From Micrococcales bacterium (GTDB lineage Bacteria; Actinomycetota; Actinomycetes; Actinomycetales; Dermatophilaceae), in the NCBI GenBank assembly GCA_021287075.1, contig JAJTBD010000019.1, forward strand, positions 1-64,000: 64,000 nt of DNA. Direction: 5' to 3'. Position numbers and translations under genes: made by a program. The number at the start of each line of letters is the position of its first letter. Positions within the stretch are counted from its first letter, which is position 1. The notes below the pieces were generated by a model. That model saw only the letters and a program-made list of their open reading frames with translations, did no database searches and was not told the origin of the DNA. Shown here piece after piece: positions 55,165 to 63,783 of this stretch.

Positions 55165-55797
55165 ATGCACCTCACCCCACGGGAGCAGGAGCGACTGCTC
55201 ATCGCCGCCGGCGCCGACCTGGCCCGGCGCCGGGTCGCCCGCGGTGCCCCGCTGGGCGTCGCCGAGTCGATCGCCCTGGTGTGCGACGAGGTGCTGGAGG
55301 CGGCCTGGGACGGCGCCAGTCTTGAGGAGGCCATCGAGGCCGGTCGGCGGGCGGTGCCCCCTGAGGCCCTGCTGCCGGGGGTGCCGGCGCTGGCCCCGGC
55401 GGTCCAGCTCGAGGCGCTCTTCCCCTTCGGGAGCGTGCTCGTGCACATCGACTCGCCCTTCGGTGCGGTCGAGGACGACGCCCCCGGCGCGGTTCGCGCG
55501 GCCACGGGTCAGCGCGAGCTCGCCGCCGGCCGCCCCCGGGCCGAGGCCACGCTGACCAACGCCGGCGAGGCGTCCGTCTGGGTCTCCTCCCACTATCCGC
55601 TCGACGCCCTCAATGACGCGGTCCGTGTCGAGGGCCTGCCGGAGGGCCGGTGGCGGCTCGACCTGCCTGCGGGCGTATGCCGCGAGCTCACCCCCGGCGT
55701 GCCCCTCACGGTGCGGGTCGTCCAGACCGGTCCCACCCCCTCCGCCGACACGGACACGCCCGGGCCCACCTCTCCCGCGGCAGGAGCCGGCGCATGA
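55165..55797 (+). CDS. Urease gamma-beta fusion homologue
   Basis: The protein has 210 residues from ATG at 55165 (AGGAGAGCCG). Residues 1-100 are UreA-like (LTPREQERLLIAAGADLARRRVARGAPLGVAESIALV, PPEALLPGVPALAPAVQLEALFP). Residues 105-195 are UreB-like but diverged: the usual SHYHFFE reads SHYPLDALN, and the C-terminal part is shortened. First gene of a five-gene operon without ureD, E, F or G. Stop overlaps ureC by four bases. Confidence 0.88.
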   Translation: MHLTPREQERLLIAAGADLARRRVARGAPLGVAESIALVCDEVLEAAWDGASLEEAIEAGRRAVPPEALLPGVPALAPAVQLEALFPFGSVLVHIDSPFGAVEDDAPGAVRAATGQRELAAGRPRAEATLTNAGEASVWVSSHYPLDALNDAVRVEGLPEGRWRLDLPAGVCRELTPGVPLTVRVVQTGPTPSADTDTPGPTSPAAGAGA

Positions 55798-57482
55798 CCT
55801 CCCTCGACCCGCGCGAGTACGCCAGCCTCTATGGCCCCACGACAGGTGACCGGGTGCGTCTGGGCGACACCGGCCTGTGGGTGCAGGTCGAGGGCGATGA
55901 CACCGAGCCCGGCGAGGAGATGCTCGGCGGCTGCGGCAAGACCGCCCGACACGGCGCCCTGGTGACCAGCCGGGCCGGCCGCGACAGCGCCCTCGACATG
56001 GTCATCCTCGGGGCCCTCGTCATCGACCCGCTTCTGGGGGTGCACAAGACCAGCATCGGGATCAAGGACGGGCGCATCGTCGGTGTGGGCCGGGCGGGCA
56101 ACCCCGACCTGCTGGATGGGATCGACCTCGTCGTCGACAGCCACACCGCGATGATCACCGCCGAGGGGCTGATCGCCACCCCCGGCCTCATCGACTCCCA
56201 TGTCCACATGTCCAACGCCGATCTCGTCGCGGCGGGCGCATCGTCCGGGGTCACGACGATCGTCGGCATGGGCATCGGCGGGGTCTGGGATGTCGGTGCC
56301 AACCCGGCATACAACCTCCATGCGCTCATGCGCGGCTGGGCCCACGCGCCGATCAACGCCGCTTTCCTCGCCCGCGGCAGCTCCACCTCGGCAGGGCTGC
56401 TGGAGTCGGCGGTGCTGGCCGGCGCCGGCGGCTTCAAGATCCACGAGGACTGGGGCGCCTCGCCGCAGGTGATCGACACCTGCCTCGGCGTCGCCGAGCA
56501 GGCCGACCTGCCCGTCGCGCTGCACACCGACACCCTCAACGAGACCGGCTATCTGTCCGACACCCTTGCCGCGACCCAAGGGCGGTCGGTGCACGCCTAC
56601 CACGTCGAGGGCGGCGGCGGTCACCCCGACCTGCTGCGCATCGTCGAGCAGCCGCACGTGCTCACCTCCTCGACCACGCCGACCCTCCCGCTGACCCGCG
56701 CGACCGTGGCCGAGCTCGGCCCGATGACGATGACCGTGCACCGCGGCCACCAGCACCTGGCGAGCGACAAGGCGATCGCGGCGGTGCGCATCCGCGAGCA
56801 TGCCATCGCCGCGGAGAACGCGCTCCACGACACCGGCGCGATCTCGATCATCAACTCCGACGCGCTGGGCATGGGGCGGATCGCCGAGATGGGCCGTCGC
56901 GCATGGCAGCTCGCCCACGTGCAGGCCGGCCTCGCCGGCGAGCTCGGCCCGGACCACCCCAACAACGCGCGCGTGCTGCGCTATCTGGCCAAGCTCACCC
57001 TCAACCCCGCCATCGCGCACGGCCTGGCCGACCAGGTCGGCTCGATCCGCGCCGGCCGCATCGCCGACATCGTCCTGTGGCACCCGGCGTGGTTCGGCAC
57101 GACGCCCGAGCTCGTCGTGAAGTCGGGCTTCGTCGCGTGGGGCAATGTCGGCTCGGGGTCGGGCTCGACCCGCATCACCCAGCCGCGCCGGATGGGCCCT
57201 CTCTACGGCGGCTCGGGCGAGGCCCCTGCCCACCTGGCCCACCTGTTCGTCTCACGGGAGGCGTTGTCCGACAAGGCTTCCCGTGGTGCGCTCCCGGCCG
57301 GCCGGACCTACACCCCGATCTCGGGTTCGCGTGGTCTCACCTGCGCCGACATGCACCTCAACACTGCGACGCCGCACGTGGAGGTGGCGGGCGAGCCCCG
57401 ACCGGTGGTCGTGGACGGCGCCGAGGTGCCGGTGCACTACGCCGACGACCTGCCCCTCACCCGACTGCACCACCTCGCCTGA
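55794..57482 (+). CDS. Urease alpha-subunit homologue with altered active-site flap
   Basis: The protein has 562 residues from ATG at 55794. All nickel ligands of UreC have counterparts: HVH in GLIDSHVHM, the carbamylated Lys in GGFKIHEDWGAS, His in VALHTDTLNETG, His in HVEGGGGH and Asp in SIINSDALGMGR. The flap that carries Cys-His-His in ureases (MVCHHLDP) reads MTVHRGHQHLAS, so the flap Cys is absent and the loop is rebuilt. Urease-like architecture, but substrate may not be urea. The neighbours (amidohydrolase, transporter, ThDP enzyme) suggest a catabolic route for a larger amide or ureide. Confidence 0.85.
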   Translation: MTSLDPREYASLYGPTTGDRVRLGDTGLWVQVEGDDTEPGEEMLGGCGKTARHGALVTSRAGRDSALDMVILGALVIDPLLGVHKTSIGIKDGRIVGVGRAGNPDLLDGIDLVVDSHTAMITAEGLIATPGLIDSHVHMSNADLVAAGASSGVTTIVGMGIGGVWDVGANPAYNLHALMRGWAHAPINAAFLARGSSTSAGLLESAVLAGAGGFKIHEDWGASPQVIDTCLGVAEQADLPVALHTDTLNETGYLSDTLAATQGRSVHAYHVEGGGGHPDLLRIVEQPHVLTSSTTPTLPLTRATVAELGPMTMTVHRGHQHLASDKAIAAVRIREHAIAAENALHDTGAISIINSDALGMGRIAEMGRRAWQLAHVQAGLAGELGPDHPNNARVLRYLAKLTLNPAIAHGLADQVGSIRAGRIADIVLWHPAWFGTTPELVVKSGFVAWGNVGSGSGSTRITQPRRMGPLYGGSGEAPAHLAHLFVSREALSDKASRGALPAGRTYTPISGSRGLTCADMHLNTATPHVEVAGEPRPVVVDGAEVPVHYADDLPLTRLHHLA

Positions 57483-57490
57483 GGAGACCC

Positions 57491-59149
57491 ATGGACATCG
57501 ACCTCATCCTGCGCGGCGGCACGATCGTCACCGTCGACGAGCGTATGCCGCGGGCCACCGCCCTCGCGGTCCACCACGGCCGGGTGCTCGCCGTCGGCGA
57601 CGACGCGGCCCTCGACGGCCTGACCGCCGCCACCACCGTCGACCTCGGGGGCGCCACCGTCGTGCCCGGCTTCGGCGACGCGCACAACCACATGGCGTGG
57701 TTCGGCCTCGCCCTCGACGAGATCGATCTCGTCGGCCAGACCTCGCTCGACGAGCTCTATCGCCTCGTTGCCGAGCGTGCGGCGACGCTGGGACCGGAGG
57801 AGATGGTCGTCGGCTCGGGCTATGACGACAACCTCCTCGGCAGTCACCCCGACCGGGCCCGGCTCGACGAGGCCGCCGGCGGTCGGGAGGTGTGGCTCAA
57901 GCACCGCTCCGGCCACGTCTGCACGGCCAACACCCCTCTCCTGCACCGGGTTGGCGTCATGGACGGATCGGCCGAGGTGCCCGAGGGGGGCGTCGTCGTC
58001 ATGCACGGCGACCAGCCCACCGGTGTGCTCCAGGAGCAGGCCCAGAACCTCGTCGTCTCCGCCGTCACCCCCTACCCGCTCGAGCAGCTGGCGAGCGCGC
58101 TGGCCAAGGCGAGCGCCCACTATGCGACCGAGGGCCTGACCCACGTGACCGAGTGCGGGATCGGCGCGGGGTGGCTCGGCAAGACCCCCCTAGAGCTCGC
58201 GGCATACCAGATGGCCTCTGCCAGAGGCGAACTCATGGTCCGCGCCCAGGTGATGCCCTGCGTCAGCGCCCTCCACGAGGTGACCGGGCACGCCGACGAC
58301 GGCATCGACTTCGGGCTCGACCTGGGCCTGCGCAGCGGCTTCGGCGACGACCGGGTGCGCGTCGGCGCGATGAAGATCTGGACCGACGGGTCGCTGCTGG
58401 CCCGCACCGCCGCGATGACTGAGCCGTTTGCCTGCCGCTGCGGCGAGCGCCCCTCGACCGGCTATCTCCAGGACGACGCCGAGCGGATGCGCCGGCAGAT
58501 CGTCGGCGCCCACCGCGGCGGGTGGAATGTCGCCGCCCACGCCATCGGCGACGCCGCCATCGACTTCGCCCTCGACACCTTCGAACAGGCCCAGCGCGAA
58601 CGGCCCCGCCCCGAGGCACGGCACCGGATCGAGCACGCCGGGGTGATCTCGGACGCTCAGATCACCCGCATGGCAGCGCTCGGGGTGACCCCGACGCCGC
58701 AGATCCGCTTCCTGCACGACATCGGCGACTCGATGCTCGCGGCGATCGGGCCGGAGCGCGAGCACATGCTCTATCGGCACGCGTCCTTCCTCGAGGCGGG
58801 TCTGCGCGTGCCCGGATCCAGCGACCGCCCGGTCGCCGACGGCGCGCCGCTCAAGGCGATCGCCTCGATGCGCAGCCGGCTCAGCTCCGGCGGGCGCGTC
58901 ATCGGCGAGCGCGAGCGGGTCGACGCGATGACCGCCCTGCGCGCCTACACCCTCGACACGGCGTGGATGGCCGGTGAGGAGGACCGGCGCGGCATGCTGC
59001 GCCCCGGCTTCCTCGCCGACCTGGCCGTGCTTGACCACGACATCACCACCGTCGACCCGGCCACCACCGAGTCGGCCACCGTCCTCGCGACCGTGCGCGA
59101 CGGCACCGCCACCCACGACACCGGTCTCGGTCTCCCGACCGCCCGCTGA
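57491..59149 (+). CDS. YtcJ-type amidohydrolase
   Basis: The protein has 552 residues from ATG at 57491 (GAGGAG before it), eight bases after ureC. Amidohydrolase-3 family: ILRGGTIVTVD start, metal site GFGDAHNHMAWFG, KHRSGHVCTANTPLL, MKIWTDGSLLARTAAM, HAIGDAAID, HRIEHAGVIS and SSDRPVADGAPL. It hydrolyses C-N bonds of an unknown substrate. Part of the urease-like operon. Confidence 0.92.
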   Translation: MDIDLILRGGTIVTVDERMPRATALAVHHGRVLAVGDDAALDGLTAATTVDLGGATVVPGFGDAHNHMAWFGLALDEIDLVGQTSLDELYRLVAERAATLGPEEMVVGSGYDDNLLGSHPDRARLDEAAGGREVWLKHRSGHVCTANTPLLHRVGVMDGSAEVPEGGVVVMHGDQPTGVLQEQAQNLVVSAVTPYPLEQLASALAKASAHYATEGLTHVTECGIGAGWLGKTPLELAAYQMASARGELMVRAQVMPCVSALHEVTGHADDGIDFGLDLGLRSGFGDDRVRVGAMKIWTDGSLLARTAAMTEPFACRCGERPSTGYLQDDAERMRRQIVGAHRGGWNVAAHAIGDAAIDFALDTFEQAQRERPRPEARHRIEHAGVISDAQITRMAALGVTPTPQIRFLHDIGDSMLAAIGPEREHMLYRHASFLEAGLRVPGSSDRPVADGAPLKAIASMRSRLSSGGRVIGERERVDAMTALRAYTLDTAWMAGEEDRRGMLRPGFLADLAVLDHDITTVDPATTESATVLATVRDGTATHDTGLGLPTAR

Positions 59150-59173
59150 TCTCGCCACCCTCAAGGAGAAGCC

Positions 59174-60520
59174 ATGTCCAGCACCGTCCCCGCCAGCGAT
59201 CCGCACGCCCTGCCACCGGGCTATGACGAGGGGGCCGAGGCGCGCAAGGTCGCGTTCGGCGCGTTCGTGGGCACCGCCCTGGAGTGGTACGACTTCTTCC
59301 TCTATGGCACGGCCGCCTCGCTGGTCTTCAACCGGCTCTACTTCACCGGTGACGACGCGCTCGTCGCGACGATGGCGGCGTTCGCGACCTTCGCCGTCGG
59401 CTTCCTCGCCCGCCCCGTCGGCGCCGTGATCTTCGGGCGGATGGGCGACAAGGTCGGGCGCAAGAAGACGCTGATCATCACCGTCGTGATGATCGGCCTG
59501 GTCACCGCCCTCATCGGCGTGCTCCCGACCTATGCCTCGATCGGCGTGGCCGCGCCCGTCCTCCTCACCGCGCTCCGGCTGCTCCAGGGCATCGCCGTGG
59601 GCGGCGAGTGGGGCGGTGCGGTGACCCTCGCGGTCGAGCACGCCCCGGCCGACAAGCGGGGACGGTATGCCGCGATGCCCCAGATCGGCTCCCCCATCGG
59701 CACCCTGCTCTCCTCCGGCGCCTTCATGGCGGTTGGTCAGCTCAGCGACAAGGACTTCGACTCGTGGGGCTGGCGCCTGCCCTTCCTGGCCGCGCTGCCA
59801 CTGCTGCTGATCGCCGTCTGGCTGCGGGCCCGGGTCGAGGAGTCGCCGCTCTTCGAGAAGATGCTCGAGGAGGACGAGCTGGCCCAGACGCCGGTGAAGT
59901 CGGTCTTCAAGGACGCCACACCTGAGCTGCTCATCGGCGCCGGCTCCACCCTGCTCGGCGTCGGCGGCTTCTATCTGGTGACCACCTTCATGATCAGCTA
60001 TGGCACCACCGTCCTCGAGCTGCCGAAGTCGCTGCTGCTCCAGGCCACGCTGCTCGCCGCGGCCGTCGAGATCGGCGTGCTGATCCTCTTCGGCCGGCTC
60101 ACCGAGCGCTTCGGCGCCGGACCGGTCACGCTCTTCGGGGGCCTCGCCTCGGCGCTGGTGGCCTATCCCGTCTTCCGCATGGTCGACACCAAGGAGCCCT
60201 GGCTGGTCATCCTCGGCATCGTCATCGGCATCGCCTTCCTGTCCATCCCGTATGCCGCGTCCGGCGTCCTGCTCACCTCGCTCTTCCCAGCACAGCTGCG
60301 CTATTCCGGTGTCGCGCTGGCGGCCAACATCGCGGCGATCGTGTCCGGCTTCGTGCCGCTGGTCGCGACCGCGATCCTCGCCGCCGCCGGCAAGCAGTCC
60401 TGGGCGCCGGCCCTGCTGCTCGTCGTCCTCGCCCTGATCACGGCGCTCTCCGGATGGCTCGCCATGCGCCGCCGTGACCACTCGGCGGATGAGACCGCCC
60501 TGGCTAGGCAGGCCGCGTGA
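59174..60520 (+). CDS. MHS family MFS transporter
   Basis: The protein has 448 residues from ATG at 59174 (AAGGAGAAGCC). Twelve helices with AFVGTALEWYDFFLYGTAASL, GRMGDKVGRKKTLI and LLQGIAVGGEWGGAVTLAVEHAP, the pattern of the metabolite:H+ symporters (ShiA, proline/betaine type). Takes up an organic acid or zwitterion, most likely the substrate of this operon. Confidence 0.93.
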   Translation: MSSTVPASDPHALPPGYDEGAEARKVAFGAFVGTALEWYDFFLYGTAASLVFNRLYFTGDDALVATMAAFATFAVGFLARPVGAVIFGRMGDKVGRKKTLIITVVMIGLVTALIGVLPTYASIGVAAPVLLTALRLLQGIAVGGEWGGAVTLAVEHAPADKRGRYAAMPQIGSPIGTLLSSGAFMAVGQLSDKDFDSWGWRLPFLAALPLLLIAVWLRARVEESPLFEKMLEEDELAQTPVKSVFKDATPELLIGAGSTLLGVGGFYLVTTFMISYGTTVLELPKSLLLQATLLAAAVEIGVLILFGRLTERFGAGPVTLFGGLASALVAYPVFRMVDTKEPWLVILGIVIGIAFLSIPYAASGVLLTSLFPAQLRYSGVALAANIAAIVSGFVPLVATAILAAAGKQSWAPALLLVVLALITALSGWLAMRRRDHSADETALARQAA

Positions 60521-62136
60521 CCGCGCGCACCGCCGGCCACGCGATCGTCGAGCAGCTCGACGCGCTCGAGGTCACCCACGCCCATCTCGTCCCCGGCGAG
60601 TCCTATCTCGACGTCCTCGACGGGCTGCACGACAGTGAGATCGAGGCCGTCGTGTGCCGTCACGAGGGCGGCGCCGCCTTCATGGCGATGGCCCACGCCC
60701 GTCTCACCGGCGGCGTCGGGGTCGCGATGGTGACCCGCGGGCCAGGCGCGGCGAACGCCGCCATCGGCGTGCACACGGCATACCAGGATGGCACCCCGCT
60801 GGTGCTCTTCGTCGGGCTCATCCCGGTCGCCGACCGTGATCGGGAGTCCTTCCAGGAGTTCAGCCTCGAGGGCTGGTTCGGCACGACGGCCAAGCGGGTC
60901 TTCGTCCTCGACGACGCGACGCGGGCGGCCTCGATCACCCGGGATGCCGTGCACGCGGCCCGCTCGGGGCGGCCCGGGCCGGTCGTCGTGGGGCTGCCCG
61001 AGGACGTGCTGGTCGAGCAGTGCGAGGAGAGCGTGGCGCCCGCGCGGGCGCTGCCGGTGACCGAGCACACGGGCGCGGCAGCCGATCTGGCGGCCGAGCT
61101 CGAGCTGGCCCAGCGGCCGCTCGTCGTTGTGGGCGGGGATCTGTTCTCGCAGAAGGGATCCGAGGACCTGCGCCAGTGGGTCGAGGCGTGGGGGCTGCCC
61201 GTGGTGAGCGACTTCCGCGCCCACGACAAACTCGACCATGACTCACCGAGCTGGTGCGGCTTCCTCGGCTATGGGCGCACCGATGCGAGCGCGCGGCTGC
61301 TCGAGGGGTCCGACCACGTGGTCTTCCTCGATGCAGTCTCCTCCGATGTGCTCAGTGACGGCTATCGGCTGGGCGATCCCGACCGGTCGGTGACAGTCGT
61401 CGGGCTCGACCCGGCGCTGCTCGCCCATGACGGGCGGGTCGACCGGCACCTGCTGGCCCACCCGGATGCGATCTGTGCGGTCCTGGCCGAGGCCCCGGCT
61501 CCGGAGGCGCGGCCGTGGACGGACTGGGTGGAGCAGGCCAGGGCGGCGTGGGTCGACTTCGCGACGCCGCGGCCGGACGGCGTCACGTCGGGCGTCGACA
61601 TGGGTGCGCTGATGGCGGCACTCGTGCCCCGGCTCGAGCGGGATGCGGTCGTCACCTATGGCGCCGGCAACCACGCGATCTGGGCCCAGCGCTATCTGCC
61701 CTCACACTCCTGCCCGTCGGTGCTCGCGCCACGCAATGGCGCGATGGGCTTCGGGGTGCCGGCCGCCGTGGCCGCCGCCATCGCCCAGCCCGGGCGGCGG
61801 GTGCTCACCGTCGCCGGTGACGGCTGCTTCCTGATGAACGGCCAGGAACTCGCCGTCGCCTCGGCCCGGGGCGCCCGGGTGCTCGCGATCGTGATGGACA
61901 ACGGGCAGTACGGCACGATCCGGGCGCACCAGGAGGCGCACTATCGCGGGCGCGTCAGCGGCACGCAGCTGGCCAACCCCGACTTCGCCCTCCTGGCCCG
62001 GGGCTATGGCGGCCTCGGGATCACCGCGAGGACGACCGACGAGGCGATCGCTGCACTGGACGAACTGCTCGCCCACGACGGCGTCGCCCTGCTCCACGTC
62101 ATCACCGACCCCGCCGTCCTCGCGCCCATGCCCTGA
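60517..62136 (+). CDS. ThDP-dependent decarboxylase or lyase, acetolactate-synthase fold
   Basis: The protein has 539 residues from GTG at 60517, overlapping the transporter stop (GTGA). ThDP site: Glu in CRHEGGAAFMAMAHARLTG, GPGAANAAIG, and cofactor motif GDGCFLMNGQEL...DNGQYGTI. Family includes acetolactate synthase, benzoylformate decarboxylase and glyoxylate carboligase. Glyoxylate carboligase would fit a ureide pathway, but that enzyme lacks the early Glu, which is present here. Last gene of the operon. Confidence 0.9.
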   Translation: MTARTAGHAIVEQLDALEVTHAHLVPGESYLDVLDGLHDSEIEAVVCRHEGGAAFMAMAHARLTGGVGVAMVTRGPGAANAAIGVHTAYQDGTPLVLFVGLIPVADRDRESFQEFSLEGWFGTTAKRVFVLDDATRAASITRDAVHAARSGRPGPVVVGLPEDVLVEQCEESVAPARALPVTEHTGAAADLAAELELAQRPLVVVGGDLFSQKGSEDLRQWVEAWGLPVVSDFRAHDKLDHDSPSWCGFLGYGRTDASARLLEGSDHVVFLDAVSSDVLSDGYRLGDPDRSVTVVGLDPALLAHDGRVDRHLLAHPDAICAVLAEAPAPEARPWTDWVEQARAAWVDFATPRPDGVTSGVDMGALMAALVPRLERDAVVTYGAGNHAIWAQRYLPSHSCPSVLAPRNGAMGFGVPAAVAAAIAQPGRRVLTVAGDGCFLMNGQELAVASARGARVLAIVMDNGQYGTIRAHQEAHYRGRVSGTQLANPDFALLARGYGGLGITARTTDEAIAALDELLAHDGVALLHVITDPAVLAPMP

Positions 62137-62137
62137 C

Positions 62138-62304
62138 GACAGAAGTGGTCGCGAGGACGCCACCAACGGCACCCCCACGACCACACCCGCAGCCACCAGC
62201 GCGACCGCCCCGACAGATGTGGTCGCAAGCACGCCACCAACGGCGTCGCCACAACCACTCTCGCCCGCGGACGGCGCCGCCACGACCACTCTCGTCGCCG
62301 GCGG
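62138..62304. repeat. Intergenic repeat cluster with GTGGT arms
   Basis: Two near-identical units start at 62144 (GTGGTCGCGAGGACGCCACC) and 62219 (GTGGTCGCAAGCACGCCACC), both followed by AACGGC. Inverted partners CACGACCAC and CACAACCAC follow, with a third partial unit (CCACGACCACTCTCG) near 62279. No ORF of note. The two flanking genes converge here, so hairpins may terminate both. Confidence 0.6.
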
Positions 62305-63525
62305 TCAGCGGGTGGCGCGCTGGCGCTTGCCCCAGTGCCACTCGGGACGGGTGAGGAGGCCCTGGTCGTCGACGAAGGTCTCGCCGAGGTCCTTGTGCAG
62401 CCCGATGCGGCTGACATCCACCGCCGGGCTGTGTGTGCCGGCTGGCCCGGCGGCCGGGACAGCCTGGGCCGCAGCCTCGATCGCGCCGAGCAGGGGCTCG
62501 GAGTGGCTGACCACCACGACCTGGCTCCGAGCGGCCGCGCCGACGACCAGCCGGGCAAGCGGCTCGATGAGCGAGGGGTGCAGGCTCGTCTCGGGCTCGT
62601 TGAGGACCATCAGCGGGGGCGGCTCGACGGTGAGCAGCGCGGTGACCCACAGCAGATAGCGCAGCGTGCCGTCGGACAGCTCGCCGGCCCGCAGCGTCCG
62701 AAGCATGCCGGGCTGGTGCAGGGTGAGCTCAAAGAGCCCGTCGCGTGCCGACACCTCGACGCGCGAGCCGTCGAAGGCGTCGGCGACCGCAGCATCGTGG
62801 CCGCCCTGGCCGAACTCCACGATGGTCTGCCAGGCGGCGGCCAGGTCGGCGCCGTCGTCGGCGAGGACCGGCGCGCGGGTCCCGACCTGGGGTCGACGGG
62901 CCGGAGCATCGGCATCGACCCGGAAGCCGTCATAGAAGCGCCAACCCCGCAGCTGCTCGCGCATGGCACACAGCTCGGGCGCGAGCGTGGGATCGGCCAG
63001 CTCGGTGAGCATCGAGCGGTGGGTGGGCAGTCGCGCGGGCGAGGGCTCGAGCGAGCCCCAGTCGTCACGCAGCCGCACCCGGCTCCACGCCCGCGCCGCG
63101 GTCACGGTCGCCTCGCGCATCACCGGCCCCGACCAGACGATCTCGCGCTTGATCTCGGGGTCGCGGTCAAAGGCCGATCCGGCCTGCACCGGCAGACCGA
63201 GGTCGACCAGATAGCCGCCGTCGTCGCCGGCCACCCCCAGCAGCAGCGAGATCGGCCCGCTGCGCCTCGTCCCCTCCACCGGATGGCCCCGCCGCCGCGC
63301 CCCCGCCAGCGTCTCGGGCCCGGCCCACAGCACGGACTGGAGCCCGCCCTCACGCGCGAGCGACCCGATGACCCGCCCCTGCCCGCAGTCGGCCAGCAGC
63401 CGCAGCGCCCGATAGACATTGGACTTGCCGCTGCCGTTGGGCCCGGTCACCAGGGTCAGCCGCCCGAGCGGCAAGGCGACATCCCGCAGCGAGCGATAGC
63501 CGCCGATGGCGATGGTCGAGATCAC
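62305..63525 (-). CDS. OLD-like AAA ATPase
   Basis: The protein has 406 residues from ATG at 63525. SMC/OLD type: GYRSLRDVALPLGRLTLVTGPNGSGKSNVYRALRLLADC (Walker A), signature GELSDGTLRYLLWVTAL, Walker B MVLNEPETSLHPSLIEPLARL and VVVSHSEPLL. Walker B has Asn where Asp is usual (LNEPE). No TOPRIM nuclease is attached and no UvrD partner is adjacent, so it is not a standard Gabija pair. Function unknown. Confidence 0.85.
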   Translation of the reverse strand: MISTIAIGGYRSLRDVALPLGRLTLVTGPNGSGKSNVYRALRLLADCGQGRVIGSLAREGGLQSVLWAGPETLAGARRRGHPVEGTRRSGPISLLLGVAGDDGGYLVDLGLPVQAGSAFDRDPEIKREIVWSGPVMREATVTAARAWSRVRLRDDWGSLEPSPARLPTHRSMLTELADPTLAPELCAMREQLRGWRFYDGFRVDADAPARRPQVGTRAPVLADDGADLAAAWQTIVEFGQGGHDAAVADAFDGSRVEVSARDGLFELTLHQPGMLRTLRAGELSDGTLRYLLWVTALLTVEPPPLMVLNEPETSLHPSLIEPLARLVVGAAARSQVVVVSHSEPLLGAIEAAAQAVPAAGPAGTHSPAVDVSRIGLHKDLGETFVDDQGLLTRPEWHWGKRQRATR

Positions 63526-63783
63526 GGCTCAGACGGTATGCCGCGCCGCCGACAGCCCAGCCCACGTCACCTCACCGGGGCGACGCTGGTGGTACTCAGA
63601 CGAAAGTGCGACTAGTTGCATCTGGTAAGCATTCGCAAGGTTTCGATGCCGTTGTGCGGCAACCGATCTCGCGTCTCTCAGGGTCGAGCATCGCATGAGG
63701 GGAGTCCTTCCCGACGCCTTGACCTCGGGGTATGGCGCGATCATGCGTTAGATGCAAGAATCGACCTCTTACTTGGAGGTGTC
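63526..63783. promoter_or_regulatory. Lower-GC gap before the recombinase gene
   Basis: 258 bases with GC near 57%, unlike the flanks. It holds one GTATGCCG at 63537 and a plus-strand TTGACC at 63719. A 71-codon minus-strand frame (63529-63744) has no family I know. The change in composition suggests the edge of another mobile region. Confidence 0.45.

Noticed and set aside
58190..60481. 763-codon minus-strand frame opposite the amidohydrolase and transporter
   Set aside because: Shadow of two well-supported genes; Asp/Gly/Arg-rich without motifs.
62144..62300. Possible CRISPR array
   Set aside because: Only two to three units, no regular spacers, no cas genes; hairpin arms fit a structured intergenic repeat better.
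62305..63525. Gabija or other OLD-nuclease defence system
   Set aside because: No TOPRIM domain in the protein and no helicase partner beside it.
63529..63744. 71-codon minus-strand ORF
   Set aside because: No family, no clear ribosome site, and it ends where the GTATGCCG gap begins; left unannotated as a gene.
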